A stretch of 20,744 nt of DNA from Porphyromonadaceae bacterium UBA7332 (GTDB lineage Bacteria > Bacteroidota > Bacteroidia > Bacteroidales > UBA7332), in contig DKPO01000025.1 in NCBI GenBank assembly GCA_002471225.1, positions 1-20,744 of the forward strand, written 5' to 3'. Below are positions 5,767 to 14,697 of the stretch, in pieces (position 1 is the first letter of the stretch; every line of letters starts with the position of its first letter). The notes beneath the pieces are model-generated. The model did not search any database, was not told the origin of the DNA, and saw only the letters and a list, made by a program, of their open reading frames with translations. A program made the translations under genes and the position numbers.

Positions 5767-7020
5767 TTAATCTAATAAATCTTTCAGATGGTTTTCCAGT
5801 TCATGTGCATCAAAATTTGTCGCAATAATAGTTCCTTCTTTATCGACTAAAAATACGGCTCCTGCGCCATTATCAATTCCATATTTTAACCAGATCTTTC
5901 CATTCTCATTCAACTCGACAAGATTTGTCCAGTTGAATTGGTGTTTGTCAATAGCATGGAGCATCGCATCGGTATTTTTTTGTTCACGGGCAATTCCAAC
6001 GATTGTGAAGCCTTTATCCTTATACTTTTCCAGAATTGGAATAAATGTTTTGGTTTTGCGAATACAAGGTCCGCACCATGATGCCCATAAATCAATTAAG
6101 GCAACCTTTCCTTTGATGTGATCCGATAGTAATACCTTTTTACCATTGAGGTCGGTAGCGGTAACATCTATATATTTACCTCCTTTCTTGAGTTGACTTG
6201 CTGCGATCATAATATTGATCTTTTTAGTCATATTGTTTTGGGCAAACTCTTTTTGAAACTTACTGTTGAATATTTCAAAGCATTTGTTTTGATCAATATG
6301 TTGATCTGAATATTGAATAGAAGAGTAGATTTTTTCGTATAATAAGGTGAGTGTTGCTTCGCTACTATGTTTATTAATCTCATTTAATATCCAGTTATTT
6401 TGTTGCTTTCTTATAGCAGAAACTTGATTGGCCAGAGCAATGCCTTTATCGCTGTATTGGGTTTCATTAGTGAAAGAATCCCTTACTTTATATAGTGAGT
6501 CTAACTTATTTTGATCGTCGGTGGTTCGTAATGCATTGATCCACTGAGTATATAAATCAGAGTATAATTCATTCTTTTTATAAAGAGTTTCCTCTTGATC
6601 AGACAGATCTTTCATGCAAAAAAGACTATCAGACTGTTTTTTGATTTTTTGATATTCACTATTTAGTTCGGAGCCCTTAATTATATTCCGGCTATATTCT
6701 TCTGCCGGATATAACTCAAAATTAACTGTTCCGTCTTCCGTTATAAATCTAACCGAATGAAAATATCCTTTATTCAATTCATCTTCAAATATAAACTCAT
6801 ACGCTTCAGGATTTTTTGTTTGAAATGTATATTCGAATTCATTGTTAATAATAGGAATAGTGATTTTATCTGTTGTGCGGGGATCACTTAAAAGAGGCAG
6901 AAGATATAGTTTTTTTGATTCAGGTCTGTCTATGACTTTTCCTTTGATTTTACATTCGGTTTGTGCCAAAATACTTAATGCGGAGAATCCCAGGACAGCT
7001 AATATAATTTGTTTTTTCAT
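5767..7020 (-). CDS. TlpA/AhpC-family thioredoxin-fold protein with DUF4369-like N-terminus
   Basis: A 417-residue periplasmic protein with a signal peptide (1-20, ending SILAQ). Residues about 22-115 look like the DUF4369 domain common in Bacteroidetes (CKIKGKVIDRPESKKLYLLPL). A charged, probably helical linker fills about 120-270. The thioredoxin fold occupies about 283-417, with the redox motif WASWCGPC (312-319, Cys316 and Cys319). Proteins of this type reduce or shuffle disulfides in the periplasm. The position normally held by cis-proline ahead of the FLVD strand is Gly (NGAGAVFLVD, about residue 387), which may change substrate binding. It is a single-gene unit with a -7 element upstream and a shared terminator downstream. 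The biological substrate is unknown. Confidence 0.9.
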   Translation of the reverse strand: MKKQIILAVLGFSALSILAQTECKIKGKVIDRPESKKLYLLPLLSDPRTTDKITIPIINNEFEYTFQTKNPEAYEFIFEDELNKGYFHSVRFITEDGTVNFELYPAEEYSRNIIKGSELNSEYQKIKKQSDSLFCMKDLSDQEETLYKKNELYSDLYTQWINALRTTDDQNKLDSLYKVRDSFTNETQYSDKGIALANQVSAIRKQQNNWILNEINKHSSEATLTLLYEKIYSSIQYSDQHIDQNKCFEIFNSKFQKEFAQNNMTKKINIMIAASQLKKGGKYIDVTATDLNGKKVLLSDHIKGKVALIDLWASWCGPCIRKTKTFIPILEKYKDKGFTIVGIAREQKNTDAMLHAIDKHQFNWTNLVELNENGKIWLKYGIDNGAGAVFLVDKEGTIIATNFDAHELENHLKDLLD

Positions 7021-7043
7021 TAGAATAGATTTTTAATTTGATG

Positions 7044-7051
7044 CAAATATA
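7044..7051 (-). promoter_or_regulatory. -7 element of the thioredoxin-fold gene
   Basis: TATATTTG on the minus strand lies about 24 bases before the start codon. No clear TTTG is found at the -33 position. Confidence 0.55.
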
Positions 7052-7137
7052 TATTTTTTTACAATATACAACGATATAAATTCAAGGTTGAGCATGCGTG
7101 ATTGTTGCGCTAATAGATTAAAGCTAAAAACTTTGCT

Positions 7138-7145
7138 TATTTTTG
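7138..7145 (+). promoter_or_regulatory. -7 element of mltG
   Basis: TATTTTTG fits TAnnTTTG and lies 19 bases before the ATG. The -33 element is not convincing. Confidence 0.5.
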
Positions 7146-7164
7146 CGCTCAAATTTACGAAGAT

Positions 7165-8196
7165 ATGAAAAAGCGGACAAAGATATTATTTTCAATTATT
7201 GGGGCGATATGTGGTGTGATATTGCTACTTTTAGTAATGGCCTCGCTATGGTATAATAAGCCTCTATCAAGCCAAAAGAATGTAACGTTGTATGTGACTC
7301 CAGATATGAATGTTTCTCAGTTAATGGATACAATTCAAAGTAAGTCAGATAAATCTTCTTTTTTAGGCTTTAAATGGATGGCAAAAACTATGGGATTAAC
7401 AAAAGATGATTTAGTTCCTGGTTTTTACAAATTATCGAAGAATGAACCTTTTTACCGAAGTTTTTTGCAAATCAAGCGAGGGAATCAAACTCCTGTACAT
7501 GTAATATTTAATAATATTCGTACGAAAGAGCAATTTGCGCAAAGAATGTCCCAGCAATTACATCTGGATGCGGATTCGGTATTGTATTTGCTTAATGACA
7601 CTGCTTTTACAGCAGAATTAGGATTTAATCCGCAAACGGTTCCGGCTATGTTAATACCTAATACTTATCAATTTTATTGGTATACATCGCCAAAGGAATT
7701 ATTGCGAAAGTTGAATAAAGAATATATGCGTTTTTGGAACGATGATCGTAAAGAGAAAGCTAAATTGATCGGTTTGTCTCCGATTGAAGTTGCGACAATA
7801 GCCTCTATTGTGGAAGAGGAAAGTCAAACTCGTTCCGAACAAGCTCGAATAGCCGGGTTGTATATTAATAGATTAAACAGAGGAATGCCTTTGCAAGCTG
7901 ATCCGACAATTAAATTTGCACTAGATAATTTTGAGTTGCGACGGATATTGAGCGGACATTTAGATGTGGAATCTCCATACAATACATATAAATATGCCGG
8001 CTTACCTCCCGGACCTATTCGTATTCCGGCCATACATGTAGTTGACGCTGTTTTAAACAGAGAGCAGCATAACTATATTTATATGTGTGCGAAAGAAGAT
8101 TTTTCCGGAGCTCATAATTTTGCTGCTTCATACGAGGAGCACCAGCGTAATGCTGCTAAATACAGAAGAGCTCTTAATCAAAGAGGTATACGCTAA
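7165..8196 (+). CDS. mltG: Endolytic murein transglycosylase MltG (YceG family)
   Basis: A 343-residue inner-membrane enzyme that cleaves nascent glycan strands and so sets glycan chain length. Residues 7-29 form the single N-terminal membrane anchor. A LysM-like segment follows (about 39-105), and then the YceG catalytic domain with IPNTYQFYW (164-172), the catalytic ASIVEEES (213-220, the first Glu, 217, aligning with the catalytic Glu of E. coli MltG), GLYINRLNRGMPLQADPT (231-248) and SPYNTYKYAGLPPGPI (270-285). All hallmark motifs and the length fit the family. A -7 element lies just upstream; the ArsC-family gene follows after 91 bases with its own promoter, so the two are probably separate units. 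Confidence 0.96.
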   Translation: MKKRTKILFSIIGAICGVILLLLVMASLWYNKPLSSQKNVTLYVTPDMNVSQLMDTIQSKSDKSSFLGFKWMAKTMGLTKDDLVPGFYKLSKNEPFYRSFLQIKRGNQTPVHVIFNNIRTKEQFAQRMSQQLHLDADSVLYLLNDTAFTAELGFNPQTVPAMLIPNTYQFYWYTSPKELLRKLNKEYMRFWNDDRKEKAKLIGLSPIEVATIASIVEEESQTRSEQARIAGLYINRLNRGMPLQADPTIKFALDNFELRRILSGHLDVESPYNTYKYAGLPPGPIRIPAIHVVDAVLNREQHNYIYMCAKEDFSGAHNFAASYEEHQRNAAKYRRALNQRGIR

Positions 8197-8234
8197 TCTC
8201 TTTGATCTAAATTGTAATAATTACAAAGTTTTAC

Positions 8235-8265
8235 TTTGCATCCGAGATTAAAACATTTATCTTTG
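8235..8265 (+). promoter_or_regulatory. Promoter of the ArsC-family gene
   Basis: TTTG (8235-8238), 19 bases and TATCTTTG (8258-8265) match both promoter elements exactly. The start codon is 22 bases downstream. Confidence 0.82.
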
Positions 8266-8287
8266 AAGAAATATAAATATTTGAGAA

Positions 8288-8629
8288 ATGAAAGTAATAT
8301 ATAATCCCAAATGCAGCAAATGTCAGGCGACATTGGCACTTATTCGCGAAAACGGAGTGGAACCTGAATTGATTAATTATCTGGATGGCGTTTTAACTAT
8401 CGAAGATATCCGATCAATCCATGAAATGCTGGATGCTCCTATTATGGAAATGGTGAGAGAATCAGATCCTGTATTTGAAGCAGCAATTTTAAAAAGAGAT
8501 ATGGAAGAGGAAGATGTTTATAAGCTATTGGCTGAAAATCCAAAAGTAATAGAACGTCCGATCGTAATAGAAAACGGCAAAGCAATTGTTTGCCGACCTC
8601 CGGAAAAAGTATTGGCATTCTTTAAATAG
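8288..8629 (+). CDS. arsC: ArsC-family reductase (arsenate reductase, glutaredoxin type)
   Basis: A 113-residue cytoplasmic protein, the usual size for ArsC. It begins with YNPKCSKCQATLALI: Cys9 occupies the catalytic position and Cys12 gives a CxxC arrangement. Arg57 (MVRES), Arg90 (ERPIVI) and Arg103 (CRPPEKV) correspond to the three arginines that hold arsenate in the E. coli plasmid enzyme, and NPKVIERPIVIENGKAIV is the family's core motif. The expected reaction is reduction of arsenate to arsenite with glutathione/glutaredoxin or another thiol. No ars efflux pump or ArsR lies beside it, so it may be a housekeeping thiol reductase; the related Spx/YffB proteins are the alternative. It has its own promoter and terminator. 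Confidence 0.9.
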   Translation: MKVIYNPKCSKCQATLALIRENGVEPELINYLDGVLTIEDIRSIHEMLDAPIMEMVRESDPVFEAAILKRDMEEEDVYKLLAENPKVIERPIVIENGKAIVCRPPEKVLAFFK

Positions 8630-8633
8630 AAGG

Positions 8634-8668
8634 AAAGGGAATATCTTAAATTGATATTCCCTTTTTTG
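8634..8668 (+). terminator. Intrinsic terminator of the ArsC-family gene
   Basis: A perfect 12-bp stem, AAAGGGAATATC (8634-8645) with GATATTCCCTTT (8653-8664), has a 7-base loop and is followed by T's. Confidence 0.93.
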
Positions 8669-8770
8669 TTTTTCTATTAATATCGTATAAAATATGATAC
8701 TTTACTTATGAAATAGAATAAGTGTGGAATAAAATATCTATATTGCAACGAACCTAAAAAACTTAAAGCT

Positions 8771-10918
8771 ATGATGTTATTGACAATTACCGATTTAACA
8801 CTGCCAATTGCGAATCCGGTACTTAAGTTTTTAATAATACTAAGTATAATCTTGTTCGCACCATTATTACTTAATAAGCTGCGGATTCCACATATTCTGG
8901 GACTCATTATTGCCGGGGCCATTGTCGGTCCTAATGGCTTCAATTTAATATTAAGAGACAGCAGTATTATCTTATCAGGTACTGCCGGATTATTGTATAT
9001 TATGTTCTTGGCAGGGTTGGAAATAGACTTGACTGAATTCAAGAAAAACAGTTCGAAGAGTTTAGTATTTGGTTTGTTTACCTTTTTGATACCTATGACT
9101 TTAGGGACATTGTCAGGATTGTATATTTTGAATTATGGCTGGATGACATCAATCTTATTGGCTAGTATGTTCGCCTCTCATACCTTGATAGCTTATCCGA
9201 TTGTTAATAAATTAGGAGTAATAAGGAATCGCGCAGTGACAGTTACTGTCGGAGGAACGATGATTACAGACACACTGGCTCTACTTGTTCTTGCAGTTAT
9301 TGTAGGGATGACGCAGGGTGTTGTCGATACATATTTCTGGATTAAGCTTTCAGTGTCGATTTTAATTTTTGGCGTCGTCGTATTATTCCTGTTTCCGATA
9401 ATAGCTCGCTTTTTCTTTAAAACTTTTTCGGATAGTGTATCTCAATATATATTCGTTTTGTTCATGGTTTTCCTTGGAGCTGTTTTTGCAGAACTAGCAG
9501 GGATTGAAGCTATTATCGGGGCCTTCCTTTCAGGTTTGGCTCTTAATAGGTTAATTCCGCATTCTTCTCCATTGATGAATCGTGTTGAGTTTATCGGTAA
9601 TGCTATTTTTATTCCATTTTTTTTAATTGGAGTAGGTATGCTGATCGACTATCGGGTATTTATTTCAGATACGAAAACGTTATTTGTCGCTCTCGTTATG
9701 ACTGTCGTGGCTACTGTTTCCAAATATCTGGCGGCTTATGCAGCTCAAAAAACATTTGGTTATACCAAAAACGAAAGATCTCTGATTTTTGGATTAAGTA
9801 ATGCCCAGGCAGCGGCTACTCTGGCAGCAGTCTTAGTAGGTTATAATGTGATATTGGGGACTACTCCGGACGGTACGCCTATTCGTTTATTGGATGAAAG
9901 TGTCCTGAACGGTACTATTGTGATGATTTTTATAACCTGTACAATTGCATCCATATCTGCGCAGCGTGGTGCGCATAAGTTGTCTATGCAAGAGGGACTT
10001 GATGAAAAGAAAAAAGAAAAAGAAGGACAAAATATACTGATACCTCTTAGCAATCCTCTCCATACAGAAGAGCTGTTCTCTTTTGGTAATGCTATTTGTG
10101 CGAAAGATGGTTTAGGTAGTATATCTGTGACTAACATAATTGATAATCAGGAAAATGATTCACGGCAGTTACAGAATGCCAAAAAGATATTTGAGCGCTC
10201 TACACAGATTGCTTCTGCATCAGAAAAGCAGGTTAATACCATACTGAGATATGATACCAGTTTTTCGAATGGAATTTTAAGTCTGATGCGTGAGTATGAT
10301 ATCACCGATCTGGTTCTTGGAGTTGATACCAAGCAATATCTGATGCATGCGACGTTAGGGAATATTATTACGAAAGTAATTAAAGAAAGTAACGTAAATA
10401 CATTTGTTTACCGGGCTAAGCAACCTTTATCCACAGTGAAGAGGCAAATTTTGATTATTCCGCCTAAAGCAGAACAGGAGTTAGGTTTTACTTTCTGGAT
10501 GAACAGGGTTTGGCGTATGGCTAAAAGATCCGGCGTAAAGCTTGTTATTTATGCACATCCTGAGACATACACCGTAATTCGCAAAATGAATGAAGATATG
10601 CCTGTTGATATAAGCTATGTTCCGCTACATTCATATCGGGATATTCTAATTATATCCAAAGATATCCGGATTGATGATGGTCTTATTTTTGTATTAAGTA
10701 AAAGGAATAATCCTTCTTATGATGAAAATATGGATCATATACCATCCTATATTGATTCTTATTTCCAAGAGATGAATTTTATCTTGATTTATCCGATTCA
10801 ACAGAATGGAAAGACTGGTGAAATAAGGGATTTAATAAATCCATCCGGAACAGTTGCTCTTTCCCGGATTGAAGATCTGACTGATACTTTAATGAAAAAG
10901 GTTAAGAAAACAGAGTAG
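8771..10918 (+). CDS. CPA2-type cation:proton antiporter with stress-protein-like C-terminal half
   Basis: A 715-residue inner-membrane protein. Residues 14 to about 405 are strongly hydrophobic, with some 12 membrane segments of Na+/H+ (Kef-type) exchanger character: LRIPHILGLIIAGAIVGPNG (37-56), LYIMFLAGLEIDL (75-87), ASHTLIAYPIVNKLG (125-139) and GGTMITDTLALLVLA (161-175), whose Asp167 is the likely ion-binding residue. A charged linker (KKKEKEGQ) leads to a soluble region of about 300 residues resembling universal-stress-protein domains, where a regulatory nucleotide might bind; no TrkA-N domain is seen. It would exchange Na+ or K+ for protons. The start could be the second Met. The gene is monocistronic and converges on the aminopeptidase gene. 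The ion is not determinable. Confidence 0.9.
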   Translation: MMLLTITDLTLPIANPVLKFLIILSIILFAPLLLNKLRIPHILGLIIAGAIVGPNGFNLILRDSSIILSGTAGLLYIMFLAGLEIDLTEFKKNSSKSLVFGLFTFLIPMTLGTLSGLYILNYGWMTSILLASMFASHTLIAYPIVNKLGVIRNRAVTVTVGGTMITDTLALLVLAVIVGMTQGVVDTYFWIKLSVSILIFGVVVLFLFPIIARFFFKTFSDSVSQYIFVLFMVFLGAVFAELAGIEAIIGAFLSGLALNRLIPHSSPLMNRVEFIGNAIFIPFFLIGVGMLIDYRVFISDTKTLFVALVMTVVATVSKYLAAYAAQKTFGYTKNERSLIFGLSNAQAAATLAAVLVGYNVILGTTPDGTPIRLLDESVLNGTIVMIFITCTIASISAQRGAHKLSMQEGLDEKKKEKEGQNILIPLSNPLHTEELFSFGNAICAKDGLGSISVTNIIDNQENDSRQLQNAKKIFERSTQIASASEKQVNTILRYDTSFSNGILSLMREYDITDLVLGVDTKQYLMHATLGNIITKVIKESNVNTFVYRAKQPLSTVKRQILIIPPKAEQELGFTFWMNRVWRMAKRSGVKLVIYAHPETYTVIRKMNEDMPVDISYVPLHSYRDILIISKDIRIDDGLIFVLSKRNNPSYDENMDHIPSYIDSYFQEMNFILIYPIQQNGKTGEIRDLINPSGTVALSRIEDLTDTLMKKVKKTE

Positions 10919-10930
10919 TTCAGCATAAAA

Positions 10931-10967
10931 AACAAAGGACGAATAATTTAATTATTCGTCCTTTGTT
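10931..10967. terminator. Bidirectional terminator, 17-bp perfect stem
   Basis: AACAAAGGACGAATAAT (10931-10947) pairs perfectly with 10951-10967 around a 3-base loop, with T-runs on both strands. It serves the antiporter gene (plus) and the aminopeptidase gene (minus), whose stop codon lies 4 bases away. Confidence 0.92.
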
Positions 10968-10970
10968 TTT

Positions 10971-12266
10971 CTATAGAGAATAGAATTTGGTGAAAGCGGC
11001 AATAATATAAGTGTGATCTTTAACTCCTGCAGTTTCTCTTACAGAATGCATAGCCCACATTGGATTACCAACATCTACACCTTTCATTTCCATCTGAGTC
11101 AATAAGATATTTCCTAATGTCGATCCGCCAACCATATCTGAATGATTAACAAATTTCTGACAAGGAATATTGGCTAGTTTACAAATGCTCTCGAATACAG
11201 CAGTAGATTCACCGTCCGAGGTGTATTTCTGATTTGCATGAATTTTAATAACTGGTCCGCCGTTCATTAGAGGTTGATTTGTCGGATCATGTTTCTCCGG
11301 ATAGTTTGGATGTAAAGCATGTGCCATGTCAGCAGAAATCATGAATGAATGATCTATTGCACGATAAAACTCAGTCATTGATCCTCCGAATGCATATACC
11401 ATTCGTTCCAGGATGTTTTTAAGAATCGGAGAAGCAGCTCCTTGCTTAGTTCCGCTTCCTACTTCTTCATTATCAAAAATAGCAAGTACTTTGGTTTGCT
11501 TACAGTTTTCAGAATTCAGAAGCGCCTTTAATCCGGCATGAACCATGGCCAAATCGTCGAGTTTACCTGAAGAAATAAACTCTTCATTTAATCCGCATAA
11601 CTGGCCGGCAGCATACTCATATAAAGTAAGATCAAAATCAAGAATGTCTTCCTCTTTAATATTAAGCTCTTTGGATAATAGCTTAATCAGAAAGTTATTT
11701 TTTTCAAAGTGATCATTGATCAAAGCAATTACAGGTAGCATATCTTTTTGTTTGCTGATTGCTACTCCATCATTAACAGCTCTGTTTAAGTGAATCGCCA
11801 AGTGAGGGATTATCATTATCGGACGATCGAAATTAACAAGCTCCGTAATTGGCTTCAATGGATTATCTCCTTTAATTATAACCCGACCAGCCAGGGATAA
11901 CGGACGATCAAACCATGTGTATAAAATAGGACCGCCATAAACTTCTGTATTTAATTTCAGGTATCTGCCTGCTACAGTCATTTCGGCATTCGGTTTAATT
12001 TTAAAAGACGGAGAATCAGAGTGAGCACAGATCAATTTAAATCCATCCTCTTCAATTTTACCTGTTCCGGGGATAAAAGCAAAAAGAGAGGAATTGTTTT
12101 TTGTTACAAAATATTTCCCATCTTTTTTCAGATTCCAGTTATCTCCCATTTTCAGATGTTGAAACCCATAAGCCAGAAGTTCTTCTTTAAGGGTTGAAAT
12201 GACGTGATAGGTAGATGGACTTTGTCCTATAAAGTTTATCAGATTTCTTGCATTCTCTCTTTCCAT
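10971..12266 (-). CDS. apeB: M18-family metallo-aminopeptidase
   Basis: A 431-residue cytoplasmic enzyme of family M18 (aspartyl aminopeptidase type), which removes N-terminal, often acidic, residues from peptides. All five co-catalytic metal ligands of the family can be read: His82 in CAHSDSP, Asp237 in GKLDDLA, Glu268 in DNEEVGS (Glu267 as general base), Asp313 in SADMAHALHP and His407 in MHSVRET. Other family stretches are YGGPILYTWFDRPL and NDGVAISKQKDMLPV. Length and N-terminus (MERENARNLINFIGQSPSTY) match full-length M18 proteins. It is a single-gene unit, divergent from the methyltransferase gene, with a shared terminator at its 3' end. Confidence 0.96.
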   Translation of the reverse strand: MERENARNLINFIGQSPSTYHVISTLKEELLAYGFQHLKMGDNWNLKKDGKYFVTKNNSSLFAFIPGTGKIEEDGFKLICAHSDSPSFKIKPNAEMTVAGRYLKLNTEVYGGPILYTWFDRPLSLAGRVIIKGDNPLKPITELVNFDRPIMIIPHLAIHLNRAVNDGVAISKQKDMLPVIALINDHFEKNNFLIKLLSKELNIKEEDILDFDLTLYEYAAGQLCGLNEEFISSGKLDDLAMVHAGLKALLNSENCKQTKVLAIFDNEEVGSGTKQGAASPILKNILERMVYAFGGSMTEFYRAIDHSFMISADMAHALHPNYPEKHDPTNQPLMNGGPVIKIHANQKYTSDGESTAVFESICKLANIPCQKFVNHSDMVGGSTLGNILLTQMEMKGVDVGNPMWAMHSVRETAGVKDHTYIIAAFTKFYSL

Positions 12267-12380
12267 ATTTGTGTTTAGTTAGATTTATATTTAAGATGCA
12301 GATTATAGTTAGAGCGCTAATCTACAAAATACTATTCGGATTTTTAATAATTCTGCACAATATCTCTTATAGATTTTCGG

Positions 12381-12388
12381 TAACTTTG
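12381..12388 (+). promoter_or_regulatory. -7 element of the methyltransferase operon
   Basis: TAACTTTG fits TAnnTTTG. It lies 23 bases before the ATG at 12412 and supports that start over the TTG at 12403. No good -33 TTTG is present. Confidence 0.6.
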
Positions 12389-12411
12389 CACTTTGATAAA
12401 AATTGAAAGAT

Positions 12412-13143
12412 ATGAGTAATAAAAAAAGTATCATATGTAAAGATGCATATGGTAAAGGATTACAAGCCTGGTTTGACGGACAACGAAATGCGAAATTTAC
12501 GGTTTGGTGTGATATAGCCGAAACTGAGAAATGGGAAATCGGTGTTTTCTTCCGTACATATAAAGAAATGCCTGAACTAGAGAAGAAAGCCTTGGATCTA
12601 TGTAAAGGAAGAGTATTGGATGTAGGAGCCGGTGCAGGTAGTCATGCTTTATATCTTCAGGATAAAGGTCTGGCTGTTGATGCTCTTGATATCTCCGAAG
12701 GAGCTGTTGATGTAATGAAGCGAAGAGGTATCGGGAATGTAATCGAAGGTGACTTTTTTACGTATGCGGCATCTGAAAAATATGACACGATTCTAATGCT
12801 TATGAATGGTATCGGTATCGTTCAGAAAATTGATTGGCTTCATTTGTTTTTTCAACGCGTTAAAACATTACTAAATGAAGGCGGTCGTGTGATAGTTGAC
12901 TCTTCTAATATATTATATATGTATGAAGAAGAGGATGGAAGTGCTGTTATTGATTTGAACGGAAAATATTATGGAGAAGTAGAATATCGAATGGATTATG
13001 GTAAAATGAGAGGTGAAAAGTTTAACTGGCTATTCATTGATTATGATACATTCGCGGAATATGCAACTCGCTTCGGTTTTGTTTGTGAGAAAGTCTATGA
13101 AGATGATCATTATCTTTACTTAGCAGAATTGAGACTCGTTTAA
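12412..13143 (+). CDS. Class I SAM-dependent methyltransferase
   Basis: A 243-residue cytoplasmic protein when started at the ATG at 12412; an in-frame TTG at 12403 would add three residues but sits closer to the promoter. Motif I is VLDVGAGAGSHA (68-79), the acidic end of strand 2 is LDIS (92-95), and GDFF (113-116) and the LLNEGGRVIVDSSN segment (143-156) complete the Rossmann-like methyltransferase fold. The N-terminal 60 residues and the C-terminal part (about 165-243) are less conserved and would set the substrate, which I cannot predict. It is followed after 35 bases by the DUF3843-like gene, probably in the same operon with the terminator at 14657. Confidence 0.93.
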   Translation: MSNKKSIICKDAYGKGLQAWFDGQRNAKFTVWCDIAETEKWEIGVFFRTYKEMPELEKKALDLCKGRVLDVGAGAGSHALYLQDKGLAVDALDISEGAVDVMKRRGIGNVIEGDFFTYAASEKYDTILMLMNGIGIVQKIDWLHLFFQRVKTLLNEGGRVIVDSSNILYMYEEEDGSAVIDLNGKYYGEVEYRMDYGKMRGEKFNWLFIDYDTFAEYATRFGFVCEKVYEDDHYLYLAELRLV

Positions 13144-13178
13144 TTTGATATTATAATTATTTACATACTATATTCGAA

Positions 13179-14645
13179 ATGAAATTGCAAGATCGTATCT
13201 TTAATAAAGACTGGAACTTAATCCATCCACAAAATAAAGTTTTATCTACTGATGCTGCCTATGTTGCTTTATGCAATGAGCTTTATGAATCCCTTCGTGG
13301 AATGCAGGAGCACGCTAAGATATCAAAAGCGTTATTACGAACATGTGCGATTAATGTAGCTGCTTACCTTGAAGATATTGTTTCTCATATCGGTTTATGG
13401 AAGGCTTTTCAGACTAGATATTCGGCGACTTACGATAAACAGATACCCTATTTTGATGTAGATGATGATTATATTAAGGATGAGGTGAATTTACAAGATA
13501 TTCAGTTTATCGTTTGGTTCACGATTCAGAATTCTGTAAATAAGGACTTCGTGTTCGATCCTTGTGATCAGACGATTGCTTATATAGCCAATAAGTTCTA
13601 TCCCGTTTTGTTAGATGCTTATGAAACCGTTCCTGAATCAGAGGAGTTACATCAATGGGTATGGACGGATGCGATTGATAAAGATTCGGGAGCATATAAT
13701 GATCTTATATTCTGGTTATACGAACAATCTTACTTATTCTCATCCAGCCGTTATAAATACGAAAATGAACTGGAGACTTTTGTGAAAACCTATTCAGGGA
13801 AAGTTTCAGACAGAGAAATCCAGCATTTGGTTTTAGGTTTCCATAAAGAACAAATGTTATCTAAGCCAATCGGGCCTTTGGGATTAACTACATCCGAATG
13901 GATTGTAGCAATGGCTGAAGTAGCGGATAAACGTAAAGTGAAGAAGCTTAATGATATTCAGTTTTTATCATCCCGGTACTTTCAAATTGCTTCTGAAACG
14001 ACAAAATCATATGTGATTAATTCCTCAGAAGGAGATGAAAAATTGAAATTAGCTAAAGAGACATTTCCGTCTTCATTGAAATTGCAAAAAGGAGATTGCT
14101 TCAAATCTGCTTTGATTTATTTTAATGGATCATGGCATATACTTCATTCGCTGATTACAGTAACGGAAGAAGATTTTCTTAGTCAAAAAGATCTGACTCA
14201 AAAACATAGACAAGATGCAAAAGAGTCGAATGACTTGTTTAAAAGCGTAGCCGGTAGAAGAGGTGTTTTGTTTTATGAGTCATTTAATAGTTTTGTTACA
14301 GATTTCACTGTATATGAACCTTATTTATCAAAAGTAGATCCTGAAGTATATAAAAATATACTTGTAACGGCTACTCCGGAAGAAGGTTTGACTATAGCTC
14401 CGGGTGTAGCTTCTTATATTAAAGATCCTAAGAATACATTATTTGATAAAGATCTGACTGCCTCAAAAGGTATTGATCTGATTGCATTCTCGTATACTTG
14501 TCCGGAGTCATTGTTAAGAATTCTCTTTAATGGAAAACGATTATCGGAAGTTCAATTTGTTAATTCAACAGATCGTAAAGCTAAAAAGCGATTACAGGAA
14601 AATATTGAATTTACAGCACGTGCCCTGAGAGGTTATCGTGTATAG
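13179..14645 (+). CDS. DUF3843-like protein of unknown function
   Basis: A 488-residue protein without signal peptide or membrane segments, so probably cytoplasmic. I recognise it with moderate confidence as a Bacteroidetes DUF3843 protein from its N-terminus (NKDWNLIHPQNKVLSTDAAYVAL) and length. The first half is rich in aromatic residues and looks helical (LQDIQFIVWFTIQNSVNKDF). The second half contains KLQKGDCFKSALIYFNGSWH and SNDLFKSVAGRRGVLFYESF, and the protein ends in a basic stretch (DRKAKKRLQENIEFTARALRGYRV). No catalytic motif stands out. It follows the methyltransferase gene by 35 bases and ends in a strong terminator, so the two are likely co-transcribed and may share a function. 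Confidence 0.88.
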   Translation: MKLQDRIFNKDWNLIHPQNKVLSTDAAYVALCNELYESLRGMQEHAKISKALLRTCAINVAAYLEDIVSHIGLWKAFQTRYSATYDKQIPYFDVDDDYIKDEVNLQDIQFIVWFTIQNSVNKDFVFDPCDQTIAYIANKFYPVLLDAYETVPESEELHQWVWTDAIDKDSGAYNDLIFWLYEQSYLFSSSRYKYENELETFVKTYSGKVSDREIQHLVLGFHKEQMLSKPIGPLGLTTSEWIVAMAEVADKRKVKKLNDIQFLSSRYFQIASETTKSYVINSSEGDEKLKLAKETFPSSLKLQKGDCFKSALIYFNGSWHILHSLITVTEEDFLSQKDLTQKHRQDAKESNDLFKSVAGRRGVLFYESFNSFVTDFTVYEPYLSKVDPEVYKNILVTATPEEGLTIAPGVASYIKDPKNTLFDKDLTASKGIDLIAFSYTCPESLLRILFNGKRLSEVQFVNSTDRKAKKRLQENIEFTARALRGYRV

Positions 14646-14656
14646 TTATAGGAAGA

Positions 14657-14697
14657 AAGGGTTGCGAATCTTATATATATTCGCAACCCTTGTTCTT
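14657..14697 (+). terminator. Intrinsic terminator of the methyltransferase/DUF3843 operon
   Basis: A perfect 13-bp stem, AAGGGTTGCGAAT (14657-14669) with ATTCGCAACCCTT (14679-14691), has a 9-base loop and is followed by a T-rich tract. Confidence 0.9.
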
